DNA from: an uncultured Collinsella sp.
Lineage (GTDB): Bacteria; Actinomycetota; Coriobacteriia; Coriobacteriales; Coriobacteriaceae
Direction: 5' to 3'
DNA: 64,000 nt
NCBI GenBank assembly: GCA_900549715.1
Contig: URPK01000002.1
Coordinates: forward strand, 124,001 to 188,000
Part shown: piece by piece, positions 25,453-34,110 of the stretch
Layout: each line of letters begins with the position of its first letter
Numbering within the stretch: position 1 is the stretch's first letter
Made by a program: the position numbers and the translations under genes
The notes under the pieces: model-generated
The model's input: only the letters and a program-made list of their open reading frames with translations
What the model was told of the DNA's origin: nothing
Database searches by the model: none

Positions 25453-25473
25453 GAATTTGAAAAGTCGAGTGGA

Positions 25474-25517
25474 TTAGTCGGGTTTTCCCTTGACTAACGC
25501 CGAACCCATAGTAACTT
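25474..25517 (+). promoter_or_regulatory. Candidate suf promoter with overlapping TTAGTC/GACTAA inverted repeat
   Basis: TTGACT (25490-25495) and TAACTT (25512-25517) are spaced 16 bp. The -35 is overlapped by the right arm of TTAGTC-N12-GACTAA (25474-25497), a second possible operator. Confidence 0.5.
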
Positions 25518-25581
25518 TATTCCGAGAAGATTCCTAGGGTTTAGCACACCTATGAGTACACCATATACAGAGAGGGACAGC

Positions 25582-26382
25582 ATGAGCGCAAATCCGCTGC
25601 TTTCCATCGAAGGTCTGACCGCCTCCGTGGACGAGAAGACCATCCTCCACAACGTCAACCTCAACGTCGCCGCCGGCGAGACCCACGTGCTGATGGGCCC
25701 CAACGGCGCCGGCAAGTCCACCCTCGGCCACCTGGTCATGGGCGACCCCGTTTACACGGTCAACGACGGCCGCATCGTCTTTGACGGCCAGGACATCACC
25801 GGGCTCACCACCGACAAGCGCTCGCGCGCCGGCCTGTTCCTGAGCTTCCAGGCCCCGGTCGAGATCCCCGGCGTGCCACTGTCGAGCTTTTTGCGCGCCA
25901 GTATCGCCGGCCGCCCCGGCCTGGAGATGAAGGGCAAGGAATTCCGTCGTCGCGTCAAGGAGCTCGCGGCCGAGCTCAACATGGATACCGCCTACCTCAA
26001 CCGCGAGCTGGGCGTGGGCTTCTCGGGCGGCGAGAAGAAGAAGGTCGAGATGCTCCAGCTCCTGTTGCTGCAGCCCAAGCTCGCCATCCTCGACGAGACC
26101 GACTCGGGCCTGGACGTCGACGCGCTTTCCACCGTCAGCCACGGCATGGACGCCTACCGCAAGAGCTGCGACGGCTCCATGCTCATCATCACGCACAACA
26201 CGCGCATCCTGGAGCACTTGGATGTCGACCGCGTCCACGTTATGGTCAAGGGCCACATCGTGCGCGAGGACGATGCCTCGCTGATCCCCTGGATCGACAA
26301 GAACGGCTTTGAGACCTTCGAGCGCGAGGCCGCCGAGCAGCGCGCCCAGGCCGAGGCCGCCGCTGCCGAGCAGCAGGCGTAA
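25582..26382 (+). CDS. sufC: Fe-S cluster assembly ATPase SufC
   Basis: The ATG at 25582 has GAGGGA upstream and fits SufC N-termini (SANPLLSIEGLTASV); an earlier ATG at 25552 lacks a ribosome site. The 266-residue ABC ATPase shows Walker A GPNGAGKSTL, signature FSGGEKKKVEM and Walker B LAILDETDSGLDVD. SufC drives conformational change in the SufBC2D scaffold where the cluster is built. It is first in sufCBDSU, 12 bp ahead of sufB. Confidence 0.96.
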   Translation: MSANPLLSIEGLTASVDEKTILHNVNLNVAAGETHVLMGPNGAGKSTLGHLVMGDPVYTVNDGRIVFDGQDITGLTTDKRSRAGLFLSFQAPVEIPGVPLSSFLRASIAGRPGLEMKGKEFRRRVKELAAELNMDTAYLNRELGVGFSGGEKKKVEMLQLLLLQPKLAILDETDSGLDVDALSTVSHGMDAYRKSCDGSMLIITHNTRILEHLDVDRVHVMVKGHIVREDDASLIPWIDKNGFETFEREAAEQRAQAEAAAAEQQA

Positions 26383-26394
26383 AGGGGCGACGCA

Positions 26395-27807
26395 ATGACC
26401 AAGAACCGCACCGAGGTCGCGGACATCGACCGCAGCCTCTACGACTTCACCTACGGCGAGGAGGGATTCGAGCGCCTCGACGCCGGCATCACGCCCGACA
26501 TCGTGCGCGAGATCAGCGCCAAGAAGGACGAGCCACAGTGGATGCTCGATCTGCGCTTAAAGTCCCTCGAGATCTTCAATCGTTTTCCCGACCCGACGTG
26601 GGGCCCCTCCATCGAGGGCCTGGACATGGACAACATCGTCACCTACGTCAAGCCCAACACCGACCAAAAGCACGACTGGGAGTCGGTGCCCGACGACATC
26701 AAGAACACCTTTGAGCGCCTGGGCATCCCCGAGGCCGAGCGCAGCTACCTGGCGGGCGTCGGCGCGCAGTACGACTCCGAGCTGGTCTACCACAACATGC
26801 AGGACACCGCGTCCAAGATGGGTATCGTCTATTCCGGCATCGAGGAGGCCCTGCACGACCCGCAGTGGGAGCCGCTCATCCACGAGAAGTTTATGACGCT
26901 CATCCCGCCCACCGACCACAAGTTTGCGGCCCTGCACGGCGCCGTATGGTCGGGCGGCTCGTTTGTCTACGTGCCCAAGGGCACCAAGTTGGACTTCCCG
27001 CTGCAGAGCTACTTCCGCCTTAACGCCAAGGGCGCCGGCCAGTTTGAGCACACGCTCATCATCGTCGAGGACGACGCCGACCTGCACTTCATCGAGGGTT
27101 GCTCCGCGCCCAAGTACAACGTTGCCAACCTCCACGCCGGCGCCGTCGAGCTCTTTGTGGGCAAGCGTGCGCACCTGCGCTACTCGACCATCGAGAACTG
27201 GTCCAAAAACATGTACAACCTCAACACCAAGCGTGCGCGCGTGGACGAGGATGGCGACATAGAGTGGATCAGTGGCTCCTTCGGCAGCCACGTGGGCTAC
27301 CTCTACCCCATGAGTGTGCTCAACGGCCGCCGCGCCCGGTCGAGCTTTACCGGCATCACCTTTGCCGGCGCCGGGCAGAACCTCGATACCGGCTGTAAGG
27401 TCGTGCTCAACGCCCCCGAGACCTCGGCAACCGTCGAGACCAAGGGCATCTCCAAGAGCGGCGGCATTCAGACCTTCCGCAGCTCCATCGTGGCCACGCC
27501 CAAGGCCGAGGGTTCCAAGGCAACCGTGAGCTGCCAGTCGCTCATGCTCGACGACCAGAGCCGCTCCGACACTATCCCCGCCATGGACATCCGCGCCAAG
27601 AACGTCGACATCGGCCACGAGGCCACCATCGGCCGCATCGGCGACGACAAGGTGTTCTACCTGATGAGCCGCGGCATCTCGGAGGAAGAGGCCCGCACCA
27701 TGATCGTCAACGGCTTTGCCAACCCGGTCTCCAAGGAGCTGCCGCTGGAGTACGCCGTCGAGATGAACAACCTGATCAAGCTCGAGATGGAAGGAGCGAT
27801 CGGATAA
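26395..27807 (+). CDS. sufB: Fe-S cluster assembly scaffold SufB
   Basis: At 470 residues it has the usual SufB length. The core beta-helix region includes HFIEGCSAP, GSFGSHVGYLYPMSVL and FRSSIVATPKAEGSKATVSC, ending with ISEEEARTMIVNGF. SufB takes sulfur and, with SufC and SufD, assembles the nascent cluster. Its TAA overlaps the ATG of sufD by one base, so translation is coupled. Confidence 0.96.
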   Translation: MTKNRTEVADIDRSLYDFTYGEEGFERLDAGITPDIVREISAKKDEPQWMLDLRLKSLEIFNRFPDPTWGPSIEGLDMDNIVTYVKPNTDQKHDWESVPDDIKNTFERLGIPEAERSYLAGVGAQYDSELVYHNMQDTASKMGIVYSGIEEALHDPQWEPLIHEKFMTLIPPTDHKFAALHGAVWSGGSFVYVPKGTKLDFPLQSYFRLNAKGAGQFEHTLIIVEDDADLHFIEGCSAPKYNVANLHAGAVELFVGKRAHLRYSTIENWSKNMYNLNTKRARVDEDGDIEWISGSFGSHVGYLYPMSVLNGRRARSSFTGITFAGAGQNLDTGCKVVLNAPETSATVETKGISKSGGIQTFRSSIVATPKAEGSKATVSCQSLMLDDQSRSDTIPAMDIRAKNVDIGHEATIGRIGDDKVFYLMSRGISEEEARTMIVNGFANPVSKELPLEYAVEMNNLIKLEMEGAIG

Positions 27808-29078
27808 TGAAACAGGAAACCAACACCGCTGCTACCACCCTTGAGCAGGTCAACGCGATGCCGGCTGCCACTTGGGGCTGGCTCAAGATGAACCAGACCA
27901 AGCTCGAGCTCTCTGACGAGCTTGCCGCCGCTCCCGCGGAGGCCGTTGAGGTCGAAGGCTTGGGCGAGCAGTTTATTGGCGTGACAGACGCGTTCGACGC
28001 CGCCATGGACGCCATGGCCGAGCGCTTCCCCGAGCGCCGCTCCTCCGCCCCCGGTGATGCCGCCGACCGCGCCCGCATCACGCCCGAGACCGAGCTCGAC
28101 GTGCCCGCCACCTCCGTCTACCAGGCCGGCGCCATCAAGCTCGAGGAGGAGCTCTCCCCTGCTGAAGCCTTCGAAACCGGCATGGGCGAGGCTGCCTACG
28201 CCTACTTGGCCGAGCACGCTACCAAGCGCATCGTCATCGATGTGCCCGCATACCAGCACGCCACGGTTACCGTGCGTGTGAGCGGTGTCGATGCCGCCGC
28301 GGCCATCGCCGCCATCGACGTCGTCGCTCGCCCGCAGGCAACGCTCGACCTGCATATTGCCCTAGACTCTCCTGTTACCGGCGAGGGTGTCGTGGGCTCC
28401 GTGCTACGCGTGTGCGCCCACGAGTACGCCACCGTCAACGTGACCTGCACGCAGACACTCGACGACAGCTGGATCGCACTCGACGACACCGGCCTGTTCC
28501 TGGACGAGGGCGCGCGCGTCAACGTGCAGCGCACCGTCCTGGGTGCCGGCGCCAGCGCCACCGGCCTTGCCGGCGACCTGCTGGGCGACACCGCCAAGGT
28601 GACCATCGATACCGATTACCTGGGCGCCCGCGAGCAGGTGCGCGACTTTAACTACGAGCTGCGCCACCGCGGTCGCAAGACCGAGTGCGAGATCGACGCC
28701 AACGGCGTGCTGACCGGCACGTCCAAGAAGGTCTACCGTGGCACCATCGACCTCGTGCACGGCTGCAAGGGTGCAACCGGCACCGAACGCGAGACGGTGC
28801 TTTTGGCCAACAAGGGCGTCGACAACAAGACCGTTCCCGTCATTCTCTGTGACGAGGACGACGTCGCCGGCAACCACGGCGCCACCATCGGTCACGTCCG
28901 CGACGAGCAGCTGTTCTACCTCGCCTGCCGTGGCCTTGACCAAAACGCCGCCGAGGACCTGTTCATCCGCGCCAAGCTGGAGGACGCCGCGCTTTCCGCC
29001 ACCGACGAGCGCACCCGCGCCGCCGTCGTCCGCCTAGGCAACAACCTGATCGACAACTTTGAAGAGGAGCTCGCATGA
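27807..29078 (+). CDS. sufD: Fe-S cluster assembly protein SufD
   Basis: The 423-residue SufD has a divergent helical N-terminus and a conserved C-terminal beta-helix with LFLDEGARVNVQRTVLGAG, GNHGATIGHVRDEQLFYL and RGLDQNAAEDLFI. SufD pairs with SufB and is needed for iron entry. Stop and start overlap with sufS by 4 bp (ATGA). Confidence 0.93.
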   Translation: MKQETNTAATTLEQVNAMPAATWGWLKMNQTKLELSDELAAAPAEAVEVEGLGEQFIGVTDAFDAAMDAMAERFPERRSSAPGDAADRARITPETELDVPATSVYQAGAIKLEEELSPAEAFETGMGEAAYAYLAEHATKRIVIDVPAYQHATVTVRVSGVDAAAAIAAIDVVARPQATLDLHIALDSPVTGEGVVGSVLRVCAHEYATVNVTCTQTLDDSWIALDDTGLFLDEGARVNVQRTVLGAGASATGLAGDLLGDTAKVTIDTDYLGAREQVRDFNYELRHRGRKTECEIDANGVLTGTSKKVYRGTIDLVHGCKGATGTERETVLLANKGVDNKTVPVILCDEDDVAGNHGATIGHVRDEQLFYLACRGLDQNAAEDLFIRAKLEDAALSATDERTRAAVVRLGNNLIDNFEEELA

Positions 29079-30400
29079 TCGACACCGAGCACGTTAAATG
29101 CGATACCTGTACTGCCCCCGAGCCCATGGAGCTCGACGCCAGCGACGAGGCTTCGCGCGGCTGGCCCACCGTGGACATCGAGACCAACCCCTACAAGGGC
29201 CAGTTCCCGCTGTTCCAGCAGCACCCCGAGATCGCCTTCCTCGATAGTGCCGCCACCGCGCAGCGCCCTGCCTGTGTGCTCGACGCCGAACGCGACTTCT
29301 ACCAGCGCATGAACGCCAACCCCCTGCGCGGCCTGTACTCGCTGTCCGTCGAGGCCACCGACGCCATCGCGAAGGTCCGCCAGCAGATCGCTGACCTCAT
29401 CGGCGCCTCACAGGCCAACGAGGTCGTCTTCACCCGCAACACGAGCGAGTCGCTCAACCTGGTCGCTAAGAGCTTTGCGCCCACAGTGCTCGAACCGGGC
29501 GACGAGGTCGTCATCACCATTATGGAGCACCACTCCAACCTGATTCCGTGGCAGCAGGTCTGCCGCGAGACCGGCGCCAAGCTCGTCTACCTCTACCCCA
29601 CCAAGACCGGCCAGCTCACCACCGAGGAGGTTCTTGCCAAGGTGGGTCCCAAGACCAAGATCCTAGCCGTGGGACAGGTCTCCAACGTGCTGGGCGTCGA
29701 GAACCCGGTCAAGAACCTCGGCAAACTCGTGCACAAGTACGGCGGCTACCTGGTCGTCGACGGCGCGCAGTCGCTGCCGCACATGCCGGTCGATGTGGCC
29801 GACCTGGGCGCCGACTTCTTTGCCTTTAGTGCGCACAAGGCCATGGGCCCCATGGGCATCGGCGTGCTGTGGGGCAAGATGGACCTGCTCAACGCCATGC
29901 CGCCCATGCTTACCGGCGGCGAGATGATCGATTCGGTCACCGAGCAGAACGCTGTCTGGGCTCCCGTCCCCGAGAAGTTCGAGGCCGGCACGCAGGACGC
30001 CGCCGGCATCTTCGCCACGGGCGCCGCACTCGATTACCTGGTCAACACGGTGGGTTACGAGAACATCCAGGCCCGCGAGCAGGCACTCGTCCACTATCTG
30101 ATGGGCGAACTCATGCAGCTCGACTTTGTCCAGATCATCGGCTCCATCTATTGGGACAACCACCACGGCGTCGTGAGCTTTAACGTCCGCGGCATCCACC
30201 CACACGACGTCGCGAGCATCATGGACATGGACGGCGTCTGTATCCGCGCCGGCCACCACTGCGCGCAGCCGCTGCTCACCTGGCTGGGCGTCGAGAACCT
30301 TGCCTGCTGCCGCGCCAGCGTGGCCTTCTACAACGACAAGGCCGACATCGACAAATTCATCGCCGGCCTGCATCACGTTTGGAGCACGTTCAATGGGTAA
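29075..30400 (+). CDS. sufS: Cysteine desulfurase SufS
   Basis: The 441-residue class V aminotransferase-fold enzyme has SAHKAMGPMGIGVLWG, containing the PLP-binding Lys, and RAGHHCAQPLL with the persulfide-forming Cys. It carries a ~30-residue N-terminal extension (MIDTEHVKCDTCTAPEPMEL) with a CxxC, longer than usual SufS. It mobilises sulfur from L-cysteine and passes it to SufU. Its end overlaps sufU by 8 bp. Confidence 0.95.
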   Translation: MIDTEHVKCDTCTAPEPMELDASDEASRGWPTVDIETNPYKGQFPLFQQHPEIAFLDSAATAQRPACVLDAERDFYQRMNANPLRGLYSLSVEATDAIAKVRQQIADLIGASQANEVVFTRNTSESLNLVAKSFAPTVLEPGDEVVITIMEHHSNLIPWQQVCRETGAKLVYLYPTKTGQLTTEEVLAKVGPKTKILAVGQVSNVLGVENPVKNLGKLVHKYGGYLVVDGAQSLPHMPVDVADLGADFFAFSAHKAMGPMGIGVLWGKMDLLNAMPPMLTGGEMIDSVTEQNAVWAPVPEKFEAGTQDAAGIFATGAALDYLVNTVGYENIQAREQALVHYLMGELMQLDFVQIIGSIYWDNHHGVVSFNVRGIHPHDVASIMDMDGVCIRAGHHCAQPLLTWLGVENLACCRASVAFYNDKADIDKFIAGLHHVWSTFNG

Positions 30401-30827
30401 TCTGTACACCTCCACCACATTTATGGAGCACAACTCGCACCCCGACTACAAGTACGAGATGGACGCCCCCACGCACGAGCACGACGGCATCAACCCCAGC
30501 TGCGGAGACGAGCTCACCTTGCAGCTACGCGTCGAGAACAACGTGATCGAGGAGGCCTCCTTTACCGGCCACGGTTGCGCCATCAGCCAGGCCAGTGCCG
30601 ACATCATGGCCGACCTCATCACCGGCGAGACCGTCGAGGAAGCTCGCCGCCTGGCAGAGCTCTTCCTCGCCATGATCCGCGGCGAGCAGCTCTCCGAGGA
30701 GGACCTGGAAGACCTGGACGAAGCCGCCCAGCTCCAAGACATCTCGCACATGCCCGCCCGCGTCAAATGCGCCGAGCTCGCCTGGCGCACCCTCGACGGC
30801 ATGCTCACGGGACAAAATAATCAGTAG
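30393..30827 (+). CDS. sufU: Zn-dependent sulfurtransferase SufU
   Basis: The ATG at 30393 lies inside the end of sufS. The 144-residue protein has the SufU set NPSCGDELTL, GHGCAISQASADIM and RVKCAELAW, the three Zn-ligand cysteines with an Asp. SufU accepts persulfide sulfur from SufS for SufB. It is the last suf gene; half-sites like those in the suf control region overlap its stop codon. Confidence 0.93.
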   Translation: MGNLYTSTTFMEHNSHPDYKYEMDAPTHEHDGINPSCGDELTLQLRVENNVIEEASFTGHGCAISQASADIMADLITGETVEEARRLAELFLAMIRGEQLSEEDLEDLDEAAQLQDISHMPARVKCAELAWRTLDGMLTGQNNQ

Positions 30828-30847
30828 TATTTGTCCCAAATCTTAAG
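30808..30847. promoter_or_regulatory. Operator-like inverted repeat at the 3' end of sufU
   Basis: GGGACAAA (30809-30816) and TTTGTCCC (30830-30837) have the same spacing as the sites near rrf2, and the 18 bp at 30830-30847 are identical to 25400-25417. The repeat spans the sufU stop codon. Confidence 0.6.
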
Positions 30848-30854
30848 AATTTTG

Positions 30855-30895
30855 TTGGCCGAATCGCTTGACAAGAGTGGTTCGGCCATTTTCTA
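30855..30895 (+). terminator. Terminator of the suf operon
   Basis: A stem TTGGCCGAATC/GGTTCGGCCA with a 14-nt loop is followed by ATTTTCT. It starts 28 bp past the sufU stop. Confidence 0.75.
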
Positions 30896-31693
30896 TTCCG
30901 AGCCCTCAGCCTGAGCATTCACCCGCGCATAAGCGCGCACGATACGAGAGACGGTACTCTTGCTGATTCCCGTATACCGTTCGATCTCGCGCACCGTGTA
31001 GCCGACATTGTGCAGGGCGAAAATGATTCCATCTCGCCGCGAGGGCGCTACGGTCTTGAGTTCGTTGAGCGGCACGCCCAGGCGCTTCGCCATCTTGTCG
31101 GCAAACGCACGCCGCTCCCACTCTGTCTCATCCATATCGTGAATCACCGGATCGGAACCATCGGGCATCGACAGAGAATAATCCAGAAACCCCTTGGCAG
31201 ACTCAAAGAGCTCAAGCACACAAGAAGGGTCCGAAAATCCCCTCGTCGTATCGTTGTCATACGCTCTCAGATACTCGGCAAAGCTGCTCCAGGGATAACG
31301 CTCGATCAGGGCGATACCCGCCTCCTGCGGATTAGCGTGAACATAGCGAATGGCGGCCATTAGATAACGGTCGGTATCGAGCGAGCGCCGGTCAAAACGG
31401 TTCTGGAACAGATGACCCGTGCGCCCCGTGCGTTTATTGAACCGCCGCGCGTACGTCAAAAGCAGCCGGTGCATCGCCGCGCTCATCGCGTCCTCGTAAT
31501 CTGCCAGCACCAGATGCACGTGATTGCCCATAAGACACCAAGCGATAACCGTGACGCCTGCCTCCCGGCAGCAGTCGCGCATCAACTCCAAAAACTCCCA
31601 CCGGTCTTCATCGCCCTCAAAGATGAGCTGCTTGCCCGTACCGCGGGCACAGACATGGTAAAAGCCGGTAACCGTTCTCCAAACGCGCTGCAT
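30893..31693 (-). CDS. REP-associated tyrosine transposase (Y1_Tnp, RAYT-like) with C-terminal HTH
   Basis: The ATG at 31693 is preceded by AAGGGAG; 266 residues. The Y1 domain shows NHVHLVL (HUH-type metal site, about residue 54) and RYVHANPQEAG, whose Tyr (about 116) is the DNA-attacking residue. The C-terminus has a homeodomain-like HTH (GYTVREIERYTGISKSTVSR). No terminal repeats or passenger genes flank it, so it is a RAYT-like, possibly domesticated, single gene rather than an insertion sequence. Dispersed palindromes elsewhere in the window are candidate substrates. It converges on the suf operon and overlaps its terminator. Confidence 0.82.
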   Translation of the reverse strand: MQRVWRTVTGFYHVCARGTGKQLIFEGDEDRWEFLELMRDCCREAGVTVIAWCLMGNHVHLVLADYEDAMSAAMHRLLLTYARRFNKRTGRTGHLFQNRFDRRSLDTDRYLMAAIRYVHANPQEAGIALIERYPWSSFAEYLRAYDNDTTRGFSDPSCVLELFESAKGFLDYSLSMPDGSDPVIHDMDETEWERRAFADKMAKRLGVPLNELKTVAPSRRDGIIFALHNVGYTVREIERYTGISKSTVSRIVRAYARVNAQAEGSE

Positions 31694-32096
31694 GGCGCTC
31701 CCTTCGCCGGGATCTGCTTGCCATCCAATACAGCACGATTGAAGCGTGCCATCAAAACATCCACGCAAAACAATAGACTCGCGCGGCCAAAGGCAGTAAA
31801 TAGGCGGCGAACGGCACCGTTGCAACAGGTCAGCCCCTGCAACGCTTACAAGAGCTGACCAAAAGCTTGCCCAAGACGAACCCCCTCTACGGAAGTTCGC
31901 GACCACAGAACATAGAGTTAAACCGTTTCAATTTAAACTTCCGGACTTCTCGCTACGAAAACTGAGCCGTTCGCCGAATATTCCGTGCATTTCGCGGTAT
32001 TATAGGGGCTGCATGTCATGTCCCTTTCGAAGGGTCGCCCGGCAATCGCCAGCCACGACCCCCAGACGGGACGCCAACACGATAGAGAGGAGAGAC
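31694..32096. other. Intergenic region between RAYT and NifU-like genes
   Basis: No gene is seen in 403 bp. It contains a GTTGCA/TGCAAC stem (31819-31843) near the RAYT gene and a TATTAT box at 31998-32003 that could be the -10 of the NifU-like/GGGtGRT operon; the -35 is not clear. Confidence 0.4.
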
Positions 32097-32831
32097 ATGC
32101 AGTACTCACAGGAAGTGGAGAACATGTGCCCCGTTGCCAAGGGTGCATACCACGGCCCCGCACCCATCCCCGAGGAGGGCAAGTGGGTCCAGGCTAAGGA
32201 GATTTCCGACATCTCCGGTCTTACGCACGGTGTGGGTTGGTGCGCACCTCAGCAGGGCGCCTGCAAGCTCACGCTGAACGTCAAGGACGGCATCATCGAG
32301 GAGGCCCTCGTTGAGACCATCGGCTGCTCGGGCATGACCCACTCTGCCGCCATGGCTTCCGAGATCCTTCCCGGTAAGACCATCCTCGAGGCCCTCAACA
32401 CCGACCTCGTCTGCGACGCCATCAACGTTGCTATGCGCGAGATCTTCCTGCAGATCGTTTACGGCCGCAGCCAGACCGCGTTCTCCGAGGGCGGCCTGCC
32501 CGTGGGCGCCTCCCTCGACGACCTCGGCAAGGGCCTTCGCTCTCAGGTCGGCACCATGTTCGGCACCAAGGCCAAGGGTGCTCGTTACCTCGAGCTCGCT
32601 CAGGGCTACGTCACCCGCATGGCTCTCAACGACAAGAACGAGATCATCGCTTTCGAGTTCCTGAACCTCGGCAAGTTCACCGACGCCGTCAAGGCCGGCA
32701 AGACCCCCGAGGAGGCCATCGCTGGCGCAATGGGCCACTATGGTCAGTGGGAGAACGCTGCCAAGTACATCGACCCGCGCACCGACGAGGAGACTCACTC
32801 CGTCGCCAGCGTGTTCCCGGTTCACGAGTAG
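32097..32831 (+). CDS. NifU-like Fe-S scaffold-type protein, partner of GGGtGRT protein
   Basis: The ATG at 32097 follows a strong GAGAGGAGAG site; 244 residues. VGWCAPQQGACKLTLNVKDG and ETIGCSGMTHSAAMASEIL resemble the NifU/SufU N-domain (three cysteines, long conserved helix), here with an extra C-terminal ~110 residues. Members of this group are annotated as Fe-S assembly scaffolds, mostly by similarity. It is followed after 18 bp by the GGGtGRT gene. With a full Suf system next door, it may serve a special client or a redox role instead of general assembly. Confidence 0.75.
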   Translation: MQYSQEVENMCPVAKGAYHGPAPIPEEGKWVQAKEISDISGLTHGVGWCAPQQGACKLTLNVKDGIIEEALVETIGCSGMTHSAAMASEILPGKTILEALNTDLVCDAINVAMREIFLQIVYGRSQTAFSEGGLPVGASLDDLGKGLRSQVGTMFGTKAKGARYLELAQGYVTRMALNDKNEIIAFEFLNLGKFTDAVKAGKTPEEAIAGAMGHYGQWENAAKYIDPRTDEETHSVASVFPVHE

Positions 32832-32849
32832 AAAGGGAGGGAAATAACT

Positions 32850-33854
32850 ATGACTGTTACGTTCGAAGGTTACGAGCGCCGCGCTGACAAGATCAACAAG
32901 TGCCTCGCCGACAACGGCATCGCCTCCCTCGAGGAAGCTCTGCAGATCTGCACCGACAAGGGCTTCAACCCGCGTGAGATCGTCAACAACACCCAGTCCA
33001 TCGCCTTCCAGAACGCCGAGTGGGCCTACACCCTCGGTTGCGCTCTCGCTGTCAAGCGTGGCGCCAAGTCCGCTTCTGAGGCTGCCGCCATCATCGGCGA
33101 GGGCATCCAGGCCTTCACCGTTCCCGGCTCCGTCGCTGAGGACCGCAAGGTCGGTCTGGGCCACGGCAACTTGGGCGCTATGCTACTCTCCGACGACACC
33201 GAGTGCTTCGCCTTCCTGGCCGGCCACGAGTCCTTCGCTGCCGCTGAGGGCGCTATCGGTCTGGCTCTGAACGCCAACAAGGCTCGTAAGAAGCCGCTGC
33301 GCGTTATCCTGAACGGTCTGGGCAAGGACGCTGCTCAGATCATCGCCCGCATCAACGGCTTCACCTATGTGAAGACCCAGTTCGACTACTACACGGGCGA
33401 GCTCAAGGTCGTCGAGACCATCCCCTACTCCGATGGTCCCCGCGCTGCCGTTAACTGCTACGGCTCCGACGACGTCCGCGAGGGCGTTGCCATCATGTGG
33501 CACGAGAACGTCGACATCTCGATCACCGGTAACTCCACCAACCCCACGCGCTTCCAGCACCCCGTCGCTGGCACCTACAAGAAGGAGCGCATCGAGGCTG
33601 GCAAGAAGTACTTCTCCGTCGCTTCTGGTGGCGGCACTGGCCGTACCCTGCACCCGGACAACATGGGCGCCGGCCCTGCCTCTTACGGCATGACCGACAC
33701 CATGGGCCGCATGCACTCCGACGCCCAGTTCGCCGGTTCTTCCTCCGTGCCTGCGCACGTCGACATGATGGGTCTCATCGGCATGGGCAATAACCCCATG
33801 GTCGGTGCCACCGTCGCCTGCGCTGTCGCCGTCGAGGAGGCCCTCAAGGCCTAG
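32850..33854 (+). CDS. GGGtGRT family protein
   Basis: The 334-residue protein carries the family-naming motif SGGGTGRTLHPDNMGAG near residue 260, and ends in a Gly/Met-rich GLIGMGNNPMVGATVAC stretch. A GAAAGGGAGGG site precedes the ATG. The family is known from anaerobes and has no defined function; it is commonly next to a NifU-like gene, as here. The even, highly optimised codon use of this pair (GCT, GTC, AAG, AAC) suggests high expression. Confidence 0.82.
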   Translation: MTVTFEGYERRADKINKCLADNGIASLEEALQICTDKGFNPREIVNNTQSIAFQNAEWAYTLGCALAVKRGAKSASEAAAIIGEGIQAFTVPGSVAEDRKVGLGHGNLGAMLLSDDTECFAFLAGHESFAAAEGAIGLALNANKARKKPLRVILNGLGKDAAQIIARINGFTYVKTQFDYYTGELKVVETIPYSDGPRAAVNCYGSDDVREGVAIMWHENVDISITGNSTNPTRFQHPVAGTYKKERIEAGKKYFSVASGGGTGRTLHPDNMGAGPASYGMTDTMGRMHSDAQFAGSSSVPAHVDMMGLIGMGNNPMVGATVACAVAVEEALKA

Positions 33855-33889
33855 TCGCGCCCGCGCGATGCTCACATAGTTGAGCTTTG

Positions 33890-33926
33890 GAGCCGCTACC
33901 TTTCGGGGTAGCGGCTCTTTTTGTTT
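33890..33926 (+). terminator. Terminator of the NifU-like/GGGtGRT operon
   Basis: An 11-bp perfect stem (GAGCCGCTACC/GGTAGCGGCTC) with a 6-nt loop is followed by TTTTTGTTT. Confidence 0.93.
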
Positions 33927-34110
33927 ACGCTGTCGCAGGGCAGCTAATGCCGATATATCAGTTGGGGCGAAATACGAGATGTGATGAGACGGAGCGTCAG
34001 AACGTCCATGACGCCCACCTGCCATATTTGCCCTTTACCGATTTGCCGAGTCTTTGCGGCCCCATTGCCGATCACCCATGCGACAATGCGCCGGACGAGA
34101 AAGGAATCCG

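Noticed and set aside
30893..31693. Full insertion sequence of the IS200/IS605 type
   Set aside because: No tnpB, no terminal hairpins that match the family and an added HTH domain; a RAYT-like single gene fits better.
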